DNA of 8,916 nucleotides from contig CALGAD010000153.1 in assembly GCA_937951955.1 (NCBI GenBank), positions 1-8,916 on the forward strand, read 5' to 3'. Below, piece after piece: positions 1 through 6,243 of this stretch; position 1 is the first letter of the stretch; each line of letters begins with the position of its first letter. The DNA comes from an uncultured Bacillaceae bacterium (GTDB lineage Bacteria > Bacillota > Bacilli > Bacillales > Caldibacillaceae). Under the pieces are notes generated by a model, which saw only the letters and a program-made list of their open reading frames with translations, searched no databases and was not told the DNA's origin. A program made the translations under genes and the position numbers.

Positions 1-172
1 AATATAGACGGGAAACACCTAAAACTTTCCATTCGATAATTAATAGCGCGAAGGGAAATAGCACCATTAATGTAGCATCCAGTAAGGAAATCAGGTAAAT
101 TTGATTCGATCATTTTGATATGTTCAACGATTCTTTTTTAACTTGATCAGGTATGATTTTTACACTATCCAT
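1..172 (-). pseudogene. Decayed 5' end of a nucleotidyltransferase (aminoglycoside adenylyltransferase-like) gene, cut by the window edge
   Basis: Read on the minus strand from the ATG at 172, the frame gives MDSVKIIPDQVKKESLNISK and stops at 110-112. Shifting by one base at the run of six A's (134-139) restores a continuous frame to the window edge: RIVEHIKMIESNLPDFL, then TGCYINGAISLRAINY. This pattern (a PDQV N-terminus, a helix, then FLTGxYxxGSxSLGA) resembles the start of aminoglycoside nucleotidyltransferase-like proteins of Bacillus relatives. There GS begins the catalytic G-S...D-x-D motif. Here GS has become GA, and the codons after Tyr do not show a clear DxD before the edge. Only about 57 of the roughly 260 codons expected for the family lie in the window. 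No good ribosome-binding site precedes the ATG. The family assignment is from remembered pattern and is moderate. The frameshift could be real decay or a homopolymer sequencing error. Confidence 0.45.
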
Positions 173-413
173 TCTCGAAAAGTATAATTTTCTTCAATGA
201 ATCGTATCCGAACCTGCTTTTCCCTATGTCTACAAAATTACTTGACTTGCATCGATTATATTGGAAATGAAACCTGTCAGTCCGGGTGATTGAAATTGTC
301 CCTTTGAAATTCGGTTGAGAATTTTTTAGATTTAATACGATTTATCCAGTTGTTATTTACAATGACTGATATGGATGAATGTGAATTTGGAATTGTAAAG
401 TAAGGGGAGTGGT
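173..413. other. Intergenic stretch without a supported gene
   Basis: I see no supported gene here. The longest open stretches are a 30-residue plus-strand ORF (197-289) without a ribosome-binding site and an open plus frame (308-403) without a start near its beginning. Neither resembles a family I know. No convincing promoter with proper spacing was found: TTGACT at 242-247 and TATATT at 257-262 are only 9 bp apart. Together with the decayed gene at 1-172, this looks like DNA drifting after loss of function. Confidence 0.4.
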
Positions 414-461
414 AAAAAAGGCTAATGTCAATCCGTTAAATGGATCAGACATTAGCCTTTT
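414..461 (-). terminator. Rho-independent terminator, bidirectional, most likely ending the exporter transcript
   Basis: GGCTAATGTC (420-429) pairs perfectly with GACATTAGCC (448-457), and an inner ATCC/GGAT pair (431-434 with 441-444) extends the hairpin. Six A's (414-419) lie on the left and four T's (458-461) on the right, so read on the minus strand the hairpin is followed by six U's. It lies about 95 bases beyond the stop codon of the exporter gene (553-1161) and is the natural end of that transcript. It could also stop plus-strand readthrough from the left. Confidence 0.85.
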
Positions 462-552
462 ATGTCGTAGAAATTATAAGATGGGATTTTTTACAGGAAT
501 TTTCCACTATCTTCATGATAGTAAAAGAAGGACTTCTCACAATGATATCTAA

Positions 553-1161
553 TTAAATCAATTGTACTCCCATATACAAGGCCATGAACCAAATAATGAT
601 CGCCGAAATCTGGTTCATCCGTTTGATTAGATTGCCATTAGAATCGATTTGACCGAGTTTTTTTCCTGAATATGATAATCCAAAAAACCAGAGCCAGGAT
701 ACGAGAATACAGGCGAATGTAAAGTACCATTTTTCATAACCAGAATAGATTAAAGAGCTCGTTCCGATCACACCGATCGTATCCAATATGGCATGAGGAT
801 TGAGCAGGGAAACAGACAAGGTAAAGACGATCTGCCGTTTTGCCGAAAATGGATTCGATTCCCCTTGCTTCTGAACTTTAGCAGCTTCTCTCCACATCAG
901 CCAGCCCATGTATGTTAAGAAAAGGAAGCCAATAAAAAATAAAACGATTTTCAACCACGCAAAATTTAAAATGATTAGCGACACACCAGCAACAGCCAGT
1001 AAAATCAGTATAGTATCGCAAATACTGGCCGTAATTACAGCCGGTAGTGCGTTGCGAAATGCTTTATGGGTGGCTCCTTGATTGAACACAAACACATTTT
1101 GTACTCCCAAAGGTAGAATTAATCCGAAAGCAAGAATTATACCGTGTAAAAATGCTTCCAT
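553..1161 (-). CDS. yisU: LysE/ArgO-family amino-acid exporter, YisU-like
   Basis: A 202-residue integral membrane protein of the LysE/RhtB superfamily, which exports basic or other amino acids and analogues from the cytoplasm. About five or six hydrophobic segments span the chain (roughly 4-26, 38-65, 68-90, 111-135, 145-165, 183-202). Family hallmarks are LPLGVQNVF near residues 16-24, the CDT in the third segment (Asp49), and NPHAILD at 121-127, matching the NPHxxLD motif of ArgO and LysE. I chose ATG 1161 because GGGAGGG ends 7 bases before it. The frame is open further upstream to 1245, but that would run through the control region and adds a non-hydrophobic leader. The gene is divergent from a MocR regulator, the arrangement of B. 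subtilis yisU and yisV, so the neighbour probably controls it. The family is confident; the symbol is by context and the substrate is unknown. Confidence 0.85.
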   Translation of the reverse strand: MEAFLHGIILAFGLILPLGVQNVFVFNQGATHKAFRNALPAVITASICDTILILLAVAGVSLIILNFAWLKIVLFFIGFLFLTYMGWLMWREAAKVQKQGESNPFSAKRQIVFTLSVSLLNPHAILDTIGVIGTSSLIYSGYEKWYFTFACILVSWLWFFGLSYSGKKLGQIDSNGNLIKRMNQISAIIIWFMALYMGVQLI

Positions 1162-1168
1162 GATCATT

Positions 1169-1175
1169 CCCTCCC
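1169..1175 (-). promoter_or_regulatory. Shine-Dalgarno site that fixes the exporter start
   Basis: On the minus strand GGGAGGG lies 7 bases before ATG 1161. The in-frame ATG at 1167 is only 1 base away and so unlikely. Five of the seven bases of this site lie in the left arm of the dyad at 1171-1198, so binding or folding at the dyad could affect translation as well as transcription. Confidence 0.75.
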
Positions 1176-1198
1176 GTATGTTTATAGAATAACGGGAG
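1171..1198. promoter_or_regulatory. Perfect 7-bp dyad, candidate MocR operator or RBS-masking hairpin
   Basis: CTCCCGT (1171-1177) and ACGGGAG (1192-1198) form a perfect inverted repeat with a 14-bp AT-rich spacer. The arms start 21 bp apart, two helical turns, which suits a dimeric regulator. The spacer contains -10-like hexamers for the exporter on the minus strand (TATTCT 1191-1186, TATAAA 1186-1181), but no good -35 box was found. If transcription starts upstream, the same arms could fold in the RNA and cover the GGGAGGG site. The dyad is visible; its role is inferred from its place between the exporter and the MocR gene. Confidence 0.5.
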
Positions 1199-1232
1199 AT
1201 TTCCCATTTGTCTCCAACCAATTGGATGGATT

Positions 1233-1261
1233 TTGAACCGACCATTTCTAAAATTTATAAA
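1233..1261 (+). promoter_or_regulatory. Candidate sigma-A promoter of the MocR regulator gene
   Basis: TTGAAC (1233-1238), a 17-bp spacer and TATAAA (1256-1261) make a near-consensus sigma-A promoter. The predicted start near 1268 would leave a leader of only about 10 bases, with the AGGGG ribosome-binding site (1267-1271) at its very 5' end. That is tight, so the true promoter may lie elsewhere. Confidence 0.45.
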
Positions 1262-1277
1262 TAAGCAGGGGTAGGAA

Positions 1278-2738
1278 ATGAAAAAGATTGAATGGAAACC
1301 ACAAAAAAATTCACCGGTACCCATATATTTACAAATAGCTAATTATTTGAAGCGGAAAATTTTGAACGGCGAATGGCCAGTCGGTACTAAATTACCGTCA
1401 CAGCGAACTTTAGCCAGAGAATTTAATGTAAACCGAAGTACAATCGTTACCGCATTGGATGAACTGGCTGCCGACGGCCTGATCGAATCGAAAGTGGGAA
1501 GTGGTACCCGGGTGGTCAATAATACATGGAGTTTGCTTGCGGCAGCGCCACCGCCAGATTGGCATGATTATGTTCGCTCTGGTATCCACGAGCCAAACAA
1601 AAGCATCATCCAAAAAATTAACGAGGCGGAATTCAATCCCCATATTATTCGCCTTGGAACCGGGGAACTTTCCCCTGATTTACTACCGGGTAAGCAAATG
1701 AAGAAGATTTTACAAAGGTATGTCGATGAAAAATTGTCGCTAGGATATGAAGAACCGAAGGGGAATATCGAATTACGTGAAACATTGAGTGAATATTTAA
1801 AAGGGAAAGGGATTGAAACGTCGCCTACATCGATTTTAATCGTCTCCGGAGCATTACAGGCGCTCCAATTAATTTCTATCGGCTTATTAAAAAGGGGTTC
1901 GGTCATTTTTCACGAAACCCCCTCATATTTGAATTCAGTTAAAGTGTTTCAATCTGCTGGAATGCGATTATTTGGCATTCCCCTTGATCATGAAGGAATC
2001 CAGTGCCGTACCCTTGGTCGCTTAAAGAGACAGCATCATGCCGCCTTACTTTATACAATTCCGTCCTTTCATAATCCAACGGGTACGTTAATGTCTGAAC
2101 TAAGAAGAAAAGAACTTTTATCGATTTGCAGAAAAGAGGCGCTTCCGATTATTGAAGATGATGTGTACGGTGAATTATGGCTGGAGAAGCCACCCCCCAA
2201 GCCGTTAAAGGCAGATGATAAACAGGGGAATGTATTATACATTGGCAGTGTGTCGAAAACATTAAGTCCGGGACTGCGAATTGGCTGGGTGGTCGGTCCT
2301 GAACCGGTGGTTGACCGTCTTGCCGATATTAAAATGCAAACGGACTATGGGTCAAGTTCGCTCTCCCAATTTATCGTGAATCAATGGTTGAAAAGCGCTC
2401 TGTATGCAGAATACGTAGCTGAAGTAAGAACGGAACTAAAACGGCGCAGAGACGATATGATAGAAATGTTATATAAATATTTTTCTGATATTGCTACATG
2501 GAATGTCCCTAAGGGGGGATTTTACATATGGCTTCAATTTCAAACGGGAATTTCTACGAGAAAATTGTTTGATGTAGCCCTCCGGGAGGGGATTTTACTC
2601 AATCCGGGCAATGTTTATGACGAAAATCATCAAGAATTTCTGCGCTTATCCTACTCGTATGCCACCCGATTACAAATGGAAAAAGGATTAAAACGATTAT
2701 CGGAATTGATCAAAAATGAAATAAATAATTCAAACTAA
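1278..2738 (+). CDS. yisV: MocR-subfamily GntR regulator with aminotransferase-like (PLP) domain, YisV-like
   Basis: A 486-residue cytoplasmic regulator. Residues about 10-80 form a GntR winged helix-turn-helix (PIYLQIANYLK, then GTKLPSQRTLA and VNRSTIVTALDEL, ending with the GSGTRV wing). After a linker (about 81-115) comes a fold-type I aminotransferase domain. It retains the cofactor residues: HNPTG (Asn266), EDDVYGE (Asp294, Tyr297) and SVSKTLSPGLRIG with the Schiff-base lysine Lys327. MocR proteins sense PLP or an aldimine of an amino compound rather than carrying out metabolism. AGGGG lies 6 bases before ATG 1278. Length and layout match B. subtilis YisV (about 484 residues), whose neighbour is the exporter YisU. 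It probably controls the divergent exporter and itself through the 116-bp gap. The family is very sure; ligand and direction of control are unknown. Confidence 0.9.
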   Translation: MKKIEWKPQKNSPVPIYLQIANYLKRKILNGEWPVGTKLPSQRTLAREFNVNRSTIVTALDELAADGLIESKVGSGTRVVNNTWSLLAAAPPPDWHDYVRSGIHEPNKSIIQKINEAEFNPHIIRLGTGELSPDLLPGKQMKKILQRYVDEKLSLGYEEPKGNIELRETLSEYLKGKGIETSPTSILIVSGALQALQLISIGLLKRGSVIFHETPSYLNSVKVFQSAGMRLFGIPLDHEGIQCRTLGRLKRQHHAALLYTIPSFHNPTGTLMSELRRKELLSICRKEALPIIEDDVYGELWLEKPPPKPLKADDKQGNVLYIGSVSKTLSPGLRIGWVVGPEPVVDRLADIKMQTDYGSSSLSQFIVNQWLKSALYAEYVAEVRTELKRRRDDMIEMLYKYFSDIATWNVPKGGFYIWLQFQTGISTRKLFDVALREGILLNPGNVYDENHQEFLRLSYSYATRLQMEKGLKRLSELIKNEINNSN

Positions 2739-2901
2739 AATTCGCTCCCCCTCGTAGAAAGAAGCCCTAGTTTGTAATTTTTGGCTGAAAATACTGTTTC
2801 AATCAAATGCAATGGAATAAGTGTTCCAGCGATAATAAACAGATTTTTTGTGAATTTTGCGTTATGAGAATTTCCCTCGTTTTTTTGGTATATCTTTACG
2901 G

Positions 2902-2929
2902 TTGTAGAAACTAGAAGATTGTACATAAT
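2902..2929 (+). promoter_or_regulatory. Candidate promoter of the lipoprotein gene
   Basis: TTGTAG (2902-2907) and CATAAT (2924-2929) are separated by 16 bp, giving a plausible sigma-A promoter with a leader of about 38 bases before ATG 2974. The -35 box is only fair. Confidence 0.35.
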
Positions 2930-2973
2930 CATCCATAAAGGCAGTTCACTAACAAATCTGGAGTGATTTCATC

Positions 2974-3624
2974 ATGAAACGAATCATATTAGTTTTGGCA
3001 AGTATTGTTTTCATAATTGGTCTTAATGCTTGTGGCAAGAACGAAGACAATGCCCAACAGGATAATAATGTAAAGACAGAAGAAAATAACGCAGCAAAAC
3101 AAGAAGAGAATGGTGGGATTGGGGTAGATGAAAATCTCCTCAGTGTTGACATTACCCTTCCGGCGTCGTTTTTAGAACTGGAAGAGATGGATGTTGATGA
3201 TGTAATCGAGAAAGCTGAAAAAGAAGAAGGAATTAAAGAGGTTGTCCAGAATGAAGACGGTTCGATCACGTATACCATTTCTAAAGCAAAACATAAAGAA
3301 TTGATGAAAGATCTTGCTCGAGATATCAATGAAGAAATTAAAGAAATCAAAACCGATGATGATTTTGTTTCCATTCAGGATATTGAGGCCAACGATTCCT
3401 TTTCAAAATTCACGATGAAAGTGAACCGGGAGAAGTTTGAAAATAGTCTGGATGGATTTGCCGCATTGGGGCTTGCATTACAGGGAATGCTGTATCAAGT
3501 ATTTGACGGGGTAGATAAAGACGACATCCAGGTGACCATCGATATTACAGATGCCGATACAGGAGAGTTAATCGATACGGTCATCTATCCTGACGATTTA
3601 GAAAAAAGCAATACAGAATCGTAA
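2974..3624 (+). CDS. Secreted lipoprotein of unknown function
   Basis: A 216-residue protein with a type II signal peptide: KR at positions 2-3, a hydrophobic stretch at 4-17 and a lipobox LNAC, so Cys20 would be lipidated and the protein held on the outer face of the membrane. Residues 21-47 are a charged, Asn/Gln/Glu-rich linker. The rest (about 50-210) is an acidic alpha/beta domain with a VDITLP strand, two Lys/Glu-rich helical stretches and a C-terminal VTIDITDADTGELIDTVIYP segment. I recognise no enzyme motif and no solute-binding-protein pattern. The start is firm: GGAGTG lies 8 bases before ATG 2974. It appears to be a single-gene unit between its own candidate promoter and a strong terminator. 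It sits next to the LanFEG-type operon but is convergent with it, so a link to peptide immunity (as for LanI lipoproteins) is possible but unsupported. Confidence 0.8.
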   Translation: MKRIILVLASIVFIIGLNACGKNEDNAQQDNNVKTEENNAAKQEENGGIGVDENLLSVDITLPASFLELEEMDVDDVIEKAEKEEGIKEVVQNEDGSITYTISKAKHKELMKDLARDINEEIKEIKTDDDFVSIQDIEANDSFSKFTMKVNREKFENSLDGFAALGLALQGMLYQVFDGVDKDDIQVTIDITDADTGELIDTVIYPDDLEKSNTES

Positions 3625-3631
3625 TGTTTAC

Positions 3632-3678
3632 AAAAAAACAGGCATGACTTCAGCTGAACCGGAGTCATGCCTATTTTC
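3632..3678. terminator. Bidirectional rho-independent terminator between the lipoprotein gene and the ABC operon
   Basis: AGGCATGACT (3640-3649) pairs perfectly with AGTCATGCCT (3663-3672), and two more pairs (one G-U) close the loop. Read on the plus strand it is followed by ATTTTCT and ends the lipoprotein transcript 15 bases after its stop. Read on the minus strand it is followed by G and seven U's (complement of 3632-3638) and ends the ABC operon about 60 bases after its last stop codon. Confidence 0.9.
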
Positions 3679-3731
3679 TATTTATAGAATTTTTAGCTCT
3701 TACCGGTGAAAAAATAAATTGAACATGTTTT

Positions 3732-4463
3732 TTAGGCAACGATATCCGTTCGGCGTAACCAGTTTGTAGCCAGTAAACCAATCACCAGGATGTATAAAAT
3801 ATTTGTTATTAAAAATTGCAGATGTTCACTAAAAGACGATAGGCCGGACTGGCTCAGAACCCCCATACCGATCGTAAGGAGCGAATGGGGGAAAAACATT
3901 CCCAGTTCTGCGATATACATGGCCAATCCGAAAATTGTGGCACAAAGACCGATGCCAATTGGAAGAGCAAAGCTACGAAAACGCATGGAGAGGGCTAATT
4001 GTAAAGTACCAATCGTAATACTGGCCATCCAGCCTCGTAAAAACCAGCCGACTAATTCTCCTGGTATCTCCGTACTTAAACCAATGATGTTTCCCGCTAT
4101 GATGTATAAAATGAAAAAGAATCCTTGGACGAAAAAGAGCAATAGACTAACAACCGCAATTTTCGCAATAAAAATACTGGTTCGCTTTACGGGAGCGGTC
4201 ATGATCATATACCAGTTATGATTAAAATGTTCTAAGCGCCAAACATAGGCACAGCAAATGGCAATAAGAAGCGGAAAGAAAAATTCTCCATAAAACAAAC
4301 TGACTTGTGACCAGAGACTATACCATTCATTTTGCAATACGCCCTGGTTCATGAAAAAGTTGGCACTGCCAATCAAAACGCTGATGATTGGTAAAATAAT
4401 GAGTATGAGCCAGATTCGTGAGTGCTTTAATTTCATCCACTCCGCAGCAATACAACGTATCAT
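3732..4463 (-). CDS. ABC-2 permease of the lantibiotic-immunity type, second membrane subunit (MutG/LanG-like)
   Basis: A 243-residue membrane protein. It has the layout of LanG/MutG permeases: a short cytoplasmic N-terminus (AAEWMKLKHSR), then about six membrane segments near 17-33, 57-74, 98-122, 140-160, 168-187 and 215-235. The conserved loop after the second segment (WRLEHFNHNWYMIMTAPV, about 75-92) is the EH...NW...P motif I associate with this family. With the upstream permease it should form the channel powered by the ATPase encoded at 5237-6151, moving lantibiotic-like peptides from the membrane to the outside. The start is clear: AAGGAGG lies 9 bases before ATG 4463, and the gap to the preceding gene is 18 bp. 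It is the last gene of the operon and is followed by the terminator at 3632-3678. Subfamily is moderately sure; the peptide exported is unknown. Confidence 0.8.
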   Translation of the reverse strand: MIRCIAAEWMKLKHSRIWLILIILPIISVLIGSANFFMNQGVLQNEWYSLWSQVSLFYGEFFFPLLIAICCAYVWRLEHFNHNWYMIMTAPVKRTSIFIAKIAVVSLLLFFVQGFFFILYIIAGNIIGLSTEIPGELVGWFLRGWMASITIGTLQLALSMRFRSFALPIGIGLCATIFGLAMYIAELGMFFPHSLLTIGMGVLSQSGLSSFSEHLQFLITNILYILVIGLLATNWLRRTDIVA

Positions 4464-4481
4464 GATTTTTGTCCTCCTTGA

Positions 4482-5237
4482 TTACACTTCTTTTTTTGCG
4501 ATATGAAAGCTCCCTGCTAAATATAAGAAAACCGCGACCATGAAAACAGTGACCATTAAGGGAAGTAAATCATTGAAATCTTTTACGGAATAAGTGATTT
4601 GCTCATTAGTAAAATGCTGTTGAATTGGACTTAAATCGATGAAATATGCCCAGATAAAGAATTTACGAATCGAAAACGGAAATAATCCGGCTGTCATACC
4701 GAAAAAGCTGCCGATCATTCCGAGAGCTAGCGCAAAGGCTTGATTTTTGATGGCAAGTGATGCCCATTGTTGTAAGGCGATAATGGCAGCATTTGTGAGT
4801 AATACTCCGATAAAGAACCGCCCGAGTATCGATAAGGGAATAGGTTGTGTAAAATCTTTTAGTAAACCATAGATAGCGATGGAACTGATTTGGAAGAGGC
4901 TGATTGCAAGCATGATACTGTTGGCACAAAAATATTTCGCAAAATAGAGCTGTCTTCTTTGTACCGATAGCGCAAGCAATAATTTCCATGTACTCCCTTT
5001 ATGTTCCATATCACAAATGCGGGATACACAAATGGCCGAAAGAATGGGCAGAAATAGTCCATTCATTGTAGAAATCGTCATAATTAAGGGTTCCCAGCTC
5101 GCTTGATCAGGGTTTCTGGCAATGGAATGATTCATCACCATGAATGCCCAGGAGATTTCGATCAACAAAAATAAGGTGACGAAAAGCAATAATTGTTTAC
5201 GACGCAATTTATAAAACTCAAGCTGGATGACGGACAT
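4482..5237 (-). CDS. ABC-2 permease of the lantibiotic-immunity type, first membrane subunit (MutE/LanE-like)
   Basis: A 251-residue membrane protein. The N-terminus (MSVIQLEFYKLRRKQ) is typical of LanE/MutE permeases, followed by about six membrane segments (near 16-35, 51-70, 98-121, 133-155, 160-183, 225-243). Between segments two and three lies RICDMEHKGSTWKLL, which matches the conserved E-x-x-G-x-W-K-x-L loop of these permeases and probably contacts the ATPase. The start at ATG 5237 overlaps the ATPase stop by one base (TAATG), implying coupled translation. A GTG at 5246 is in frame but only 2 bases from GGAG, so less likely. The GGAG is 11 bases from the ATG, longer than usual. The size and the pairing with a second ABC-2 permease and a LanF-like ATPase support the assignment. 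Confidence 0.8.
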   Translation of the reverse strand: MSVIQLEFYKLRRKQLLLFVTLFLLIEISWAFMVMNHSIARNPDQASWEPLIMTISTMNGLFLPILSAICVSRICDMEHKGSTWKLLLALSVQRRQLYFAKYFCANSIMLAISLFQISSIAIYGLLKDFTQPIPLSILGRFFIGVLLTNAAIIALQQWASLAIKNQAFALALGMIGSFFGMTAGLFPFSIRKFFIWAYFIDLSPIQQHFTNEQITYSVKDFNDLLPLMVTVFMVAVFLYLAGSFHIAKKEV

Positions 5238-5255
5238 TATAAACACTTCTCCTTT
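5235..5255 (-). promoter_or_regulatory. TAATG stop-start overlap with a distant Shine-Dalgarno site
   Basis: On the minus strand the ATPase stop TAA (5239-5237) shares one base with the permease ATG (5237-5235). AAAGGAG (5255-5249) lies 11 bases upstream inside the ATPase gene. The arrangement suggests re-initiation after termination, keeping the subunits in fixed ratio. Confidence 0.6.
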
Positions 5256-6151
5256 CCGGTAAGCTCCAGGAAAATATTTTCTAAAGTTTTCTTATGTTCT
5301 TCGATCCGGAGCACATCAATATCCCTGGAAATTAATAATTTATTGGCAGCCGCGACTTCATCATCGGAGACGTTTTCCAATGCGAGAGAATTCTCCTTTA
5401 ATAGGGGAGTCAACCCATATGCTGTGAGGATTTCTTTTGCCAGGAGATTATTGCGAGTTTTCAAGATAATCGCAGGCTCGCTTTTACTTTTTAGCGAAGC
5501 CATGCTTCCCTGATACAACAACTCACCATGATGAATAATCCCGACTGCTGTAGCAATTTGTTCAATTTCGGAAAGCAGGTGGCTGGAAATGAGGACCGTC
5601 ATCCCAAAACGGCGCGGCAGGGATTTTATTAGCTCTCTTATTTCCCCGATCCCCGCCGGATCGAGACCATTGGTCGGTTCATCGAGAATCAACAATTTTG
5701 GAAAAGATAGTAAAGCCATGGCGAGTCCCAGGCGTTGTTTCATTCCTAGAGAATATTCGCGCACCTTTTTATCTTTTTGTTTTTCGAGTCGAACGATCTT
5801 CAGGACCTCGGAAATATTTTTATCCGGTACATTCCGTAGCTTTTGAATAATCCGGAGATTTTCCAGCCCTGTTAAATGTTCGTAGTAAGAGGGTGATTCA
5901 ATGAGAGACCCTGTTTGACTTAAAATCCAGTGCTGATTGGTCGTAAGGTCTTTACCGAACATTTTCACCTGACCGCGGGATGGTCGGGTGAGTCCCAGAA
6001 GCATTTTCAGTGTCGTTGTTTTTCCAGCCCCATTTGGTCCGAGAAATCCAAAAATCTCTCCTTCCTCCACACATAAATTGACATCTTTTACCCCGTAAGT
6101 GTTCCCGAATCGTTTCGACAGGTTATAAGTAGAAATGATTGGCATCATCAT
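5237..6151 (-). CDS. ABC transporter ATPase of the lantibiotic-immunity type (MutF/LanF-like)
   Basis: A 304-residue cytoplasmic ATPase. The nucleotide-binding domain (about 5-220) has Walker A GPNGAGKT (38-45), signature YSLGMKQ (133-139), Walker B LLILDEP (153-159) with catalytic Glu158, the D-loop GLDPAG, and the H-loop His191. At the Q-loop position the sequence reads GSLIESPSYY, so Glu85 replaces the usual glutamine. This E-loop is described for lantibiotic-immunity ATPases such as NukF. The C-terminal 80 residues are the family's extension. I start at ATG 6151: GGAGG lies 5 bases before it, with two more in-frame ATGs directly after (6148, 6145). An upstream extension to 6211 would run into the operator. 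It heads an operon with two permeases and is divergent from a two-component system that probably controls it. Function: peptide-antibiotic efflux or immunity, by family. Confidence 0.85.
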   Translation of the reverse strand: MMMPIISTYNLSKRFGNTYGVKDVNLCVEEGEIFGFLGPNGAGKTTTLKMLLGLTRPSRGQVKMFGKDLTTNQHWILSQTGSLIESPSYYEHLTGLENLRIIQKLRNVPDKNISEVLKIVRLEKQKDKKVREYSLGMKQRLGLAMALLSFPKLLILDEPTNGLDPAGIGEIRELIKSLPRRFGMTVLISSHLLSEIEQIATAVGIIHHGELLYQGSMASLKSKSEPAIILKTRNNLLAKEILTAYGLTPLLKENSLALENVSDDEVAAANKLLISRDIDVLRIEEHKKTLENIFLELTGKEKCL

Positions 6152-6156
6152 CGATT

Positions 6157-6161
6157 CCTCC
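6157..6161 (-). promoter_or_regulatory. Shine-Dalgarno site of the ATPase gene
   Basis: On the minus strand GGAGG is followed by three consecutive ATG codons at 6151, 6148 and 6145, at 5, 8 and 11 bases. The first or second is the likely start. This rules out the longer open frame to 6211. Confidence 0.7.
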
Positions 6162-6188
6162 GTTTTCGTTATTATTTGGCTCAGCTTA

Positions 6189-6194
6189 AATATA
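6189..6194 (-). promoter_or_regulatory. Candidate -10 box of the ABC operon
   Basis: TATATT on the minus strand (complement of 6189-6194). No consensus -35 is found at 16-18 bp; AGGTCA is at the 17-bp position. The phased repeats at 6200-6243 occupy that region instead, a layout typical of promoters activated by OmpR/PhoB-type regulators. Confidence 0.45.
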
Positions 6195-6199
6195 GAAAC

Positions 6200-6243
6200 T
6201 GAACCTTTCAATGACCTGAAGGAAACCTTACGTGAACCTTAAA
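6200..6243. promoter_or_regulatory. Four 11-bp direct repeats, probable response-regulator operator
   Basis: Four consecutive 11-bp units read TGAACCTTTCA, ATGACCTGAAG, GAAACCTTACG and TGAACCTTAAA. The shared core ACCT starts at 6203, 6214, 6225 and 6236, exactly 11 bp apart, and three of the four units have ACCTT. OmpR-family regulators bind head-to-tail to direct repeats of this period, so the array could hold two dimers. It lies between the divergent ABC operon and the OmpR-type regulator gene, directly upstream of the TATATT box of the transporter. The repeats are visible; the binding is inferred. Confidence 0.65.

Noticed and set aside
242..262. TTGACT and TATATT as a promoter
   Set aside because: The spacing is 9 bp, far from the 16-18 bp needed by sigma-A.
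197..289. A 30-residue plus-strand ORF with four Cys and several Ser/Thr, lantibiotic-like in composition
   Set aside because: It has no ribosome-binding site, no leader-peptide motif such as FNLD or a GG site, no modification enzymes nearby, and lies far from the immunity operon. Composition by chance is more likely.
308..403. Open plus-strand frame ending at TAA 401-403 just before a terminator, possible gene remnant
   Set aside because: The first ATG is at 362, leaving 13 codons, and the longer translation resembles nothing I know. The terminator is better explained by the exporter on the other strand.
1218..1225. CCAATTGG palindrome, and GGAGA (1195-1199)/TCTCC (1211-1215) inverted repeat, as further operators
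   Set aside because: Both are short and imperfect in context. They are common by chance and were not given separate entries.
2731..2780. CAAACTA (2731-2737) and TAGTTTG (2768-2774) followed by TAATTTTT, a possible terminator of the MocR gene
   Set aside because: The stem is 7 bp and AT-rich with a 30-base loop and an interrupted T run, too weak to call.
2735..2932. A 65-residue minus-strand ORF with a hydrophobic stretch
   Set aside because: There is no ribosome-binding site before ATG 2932, it overlaps the candidate promoter of the lipoprotein gene, and no family is recognised.
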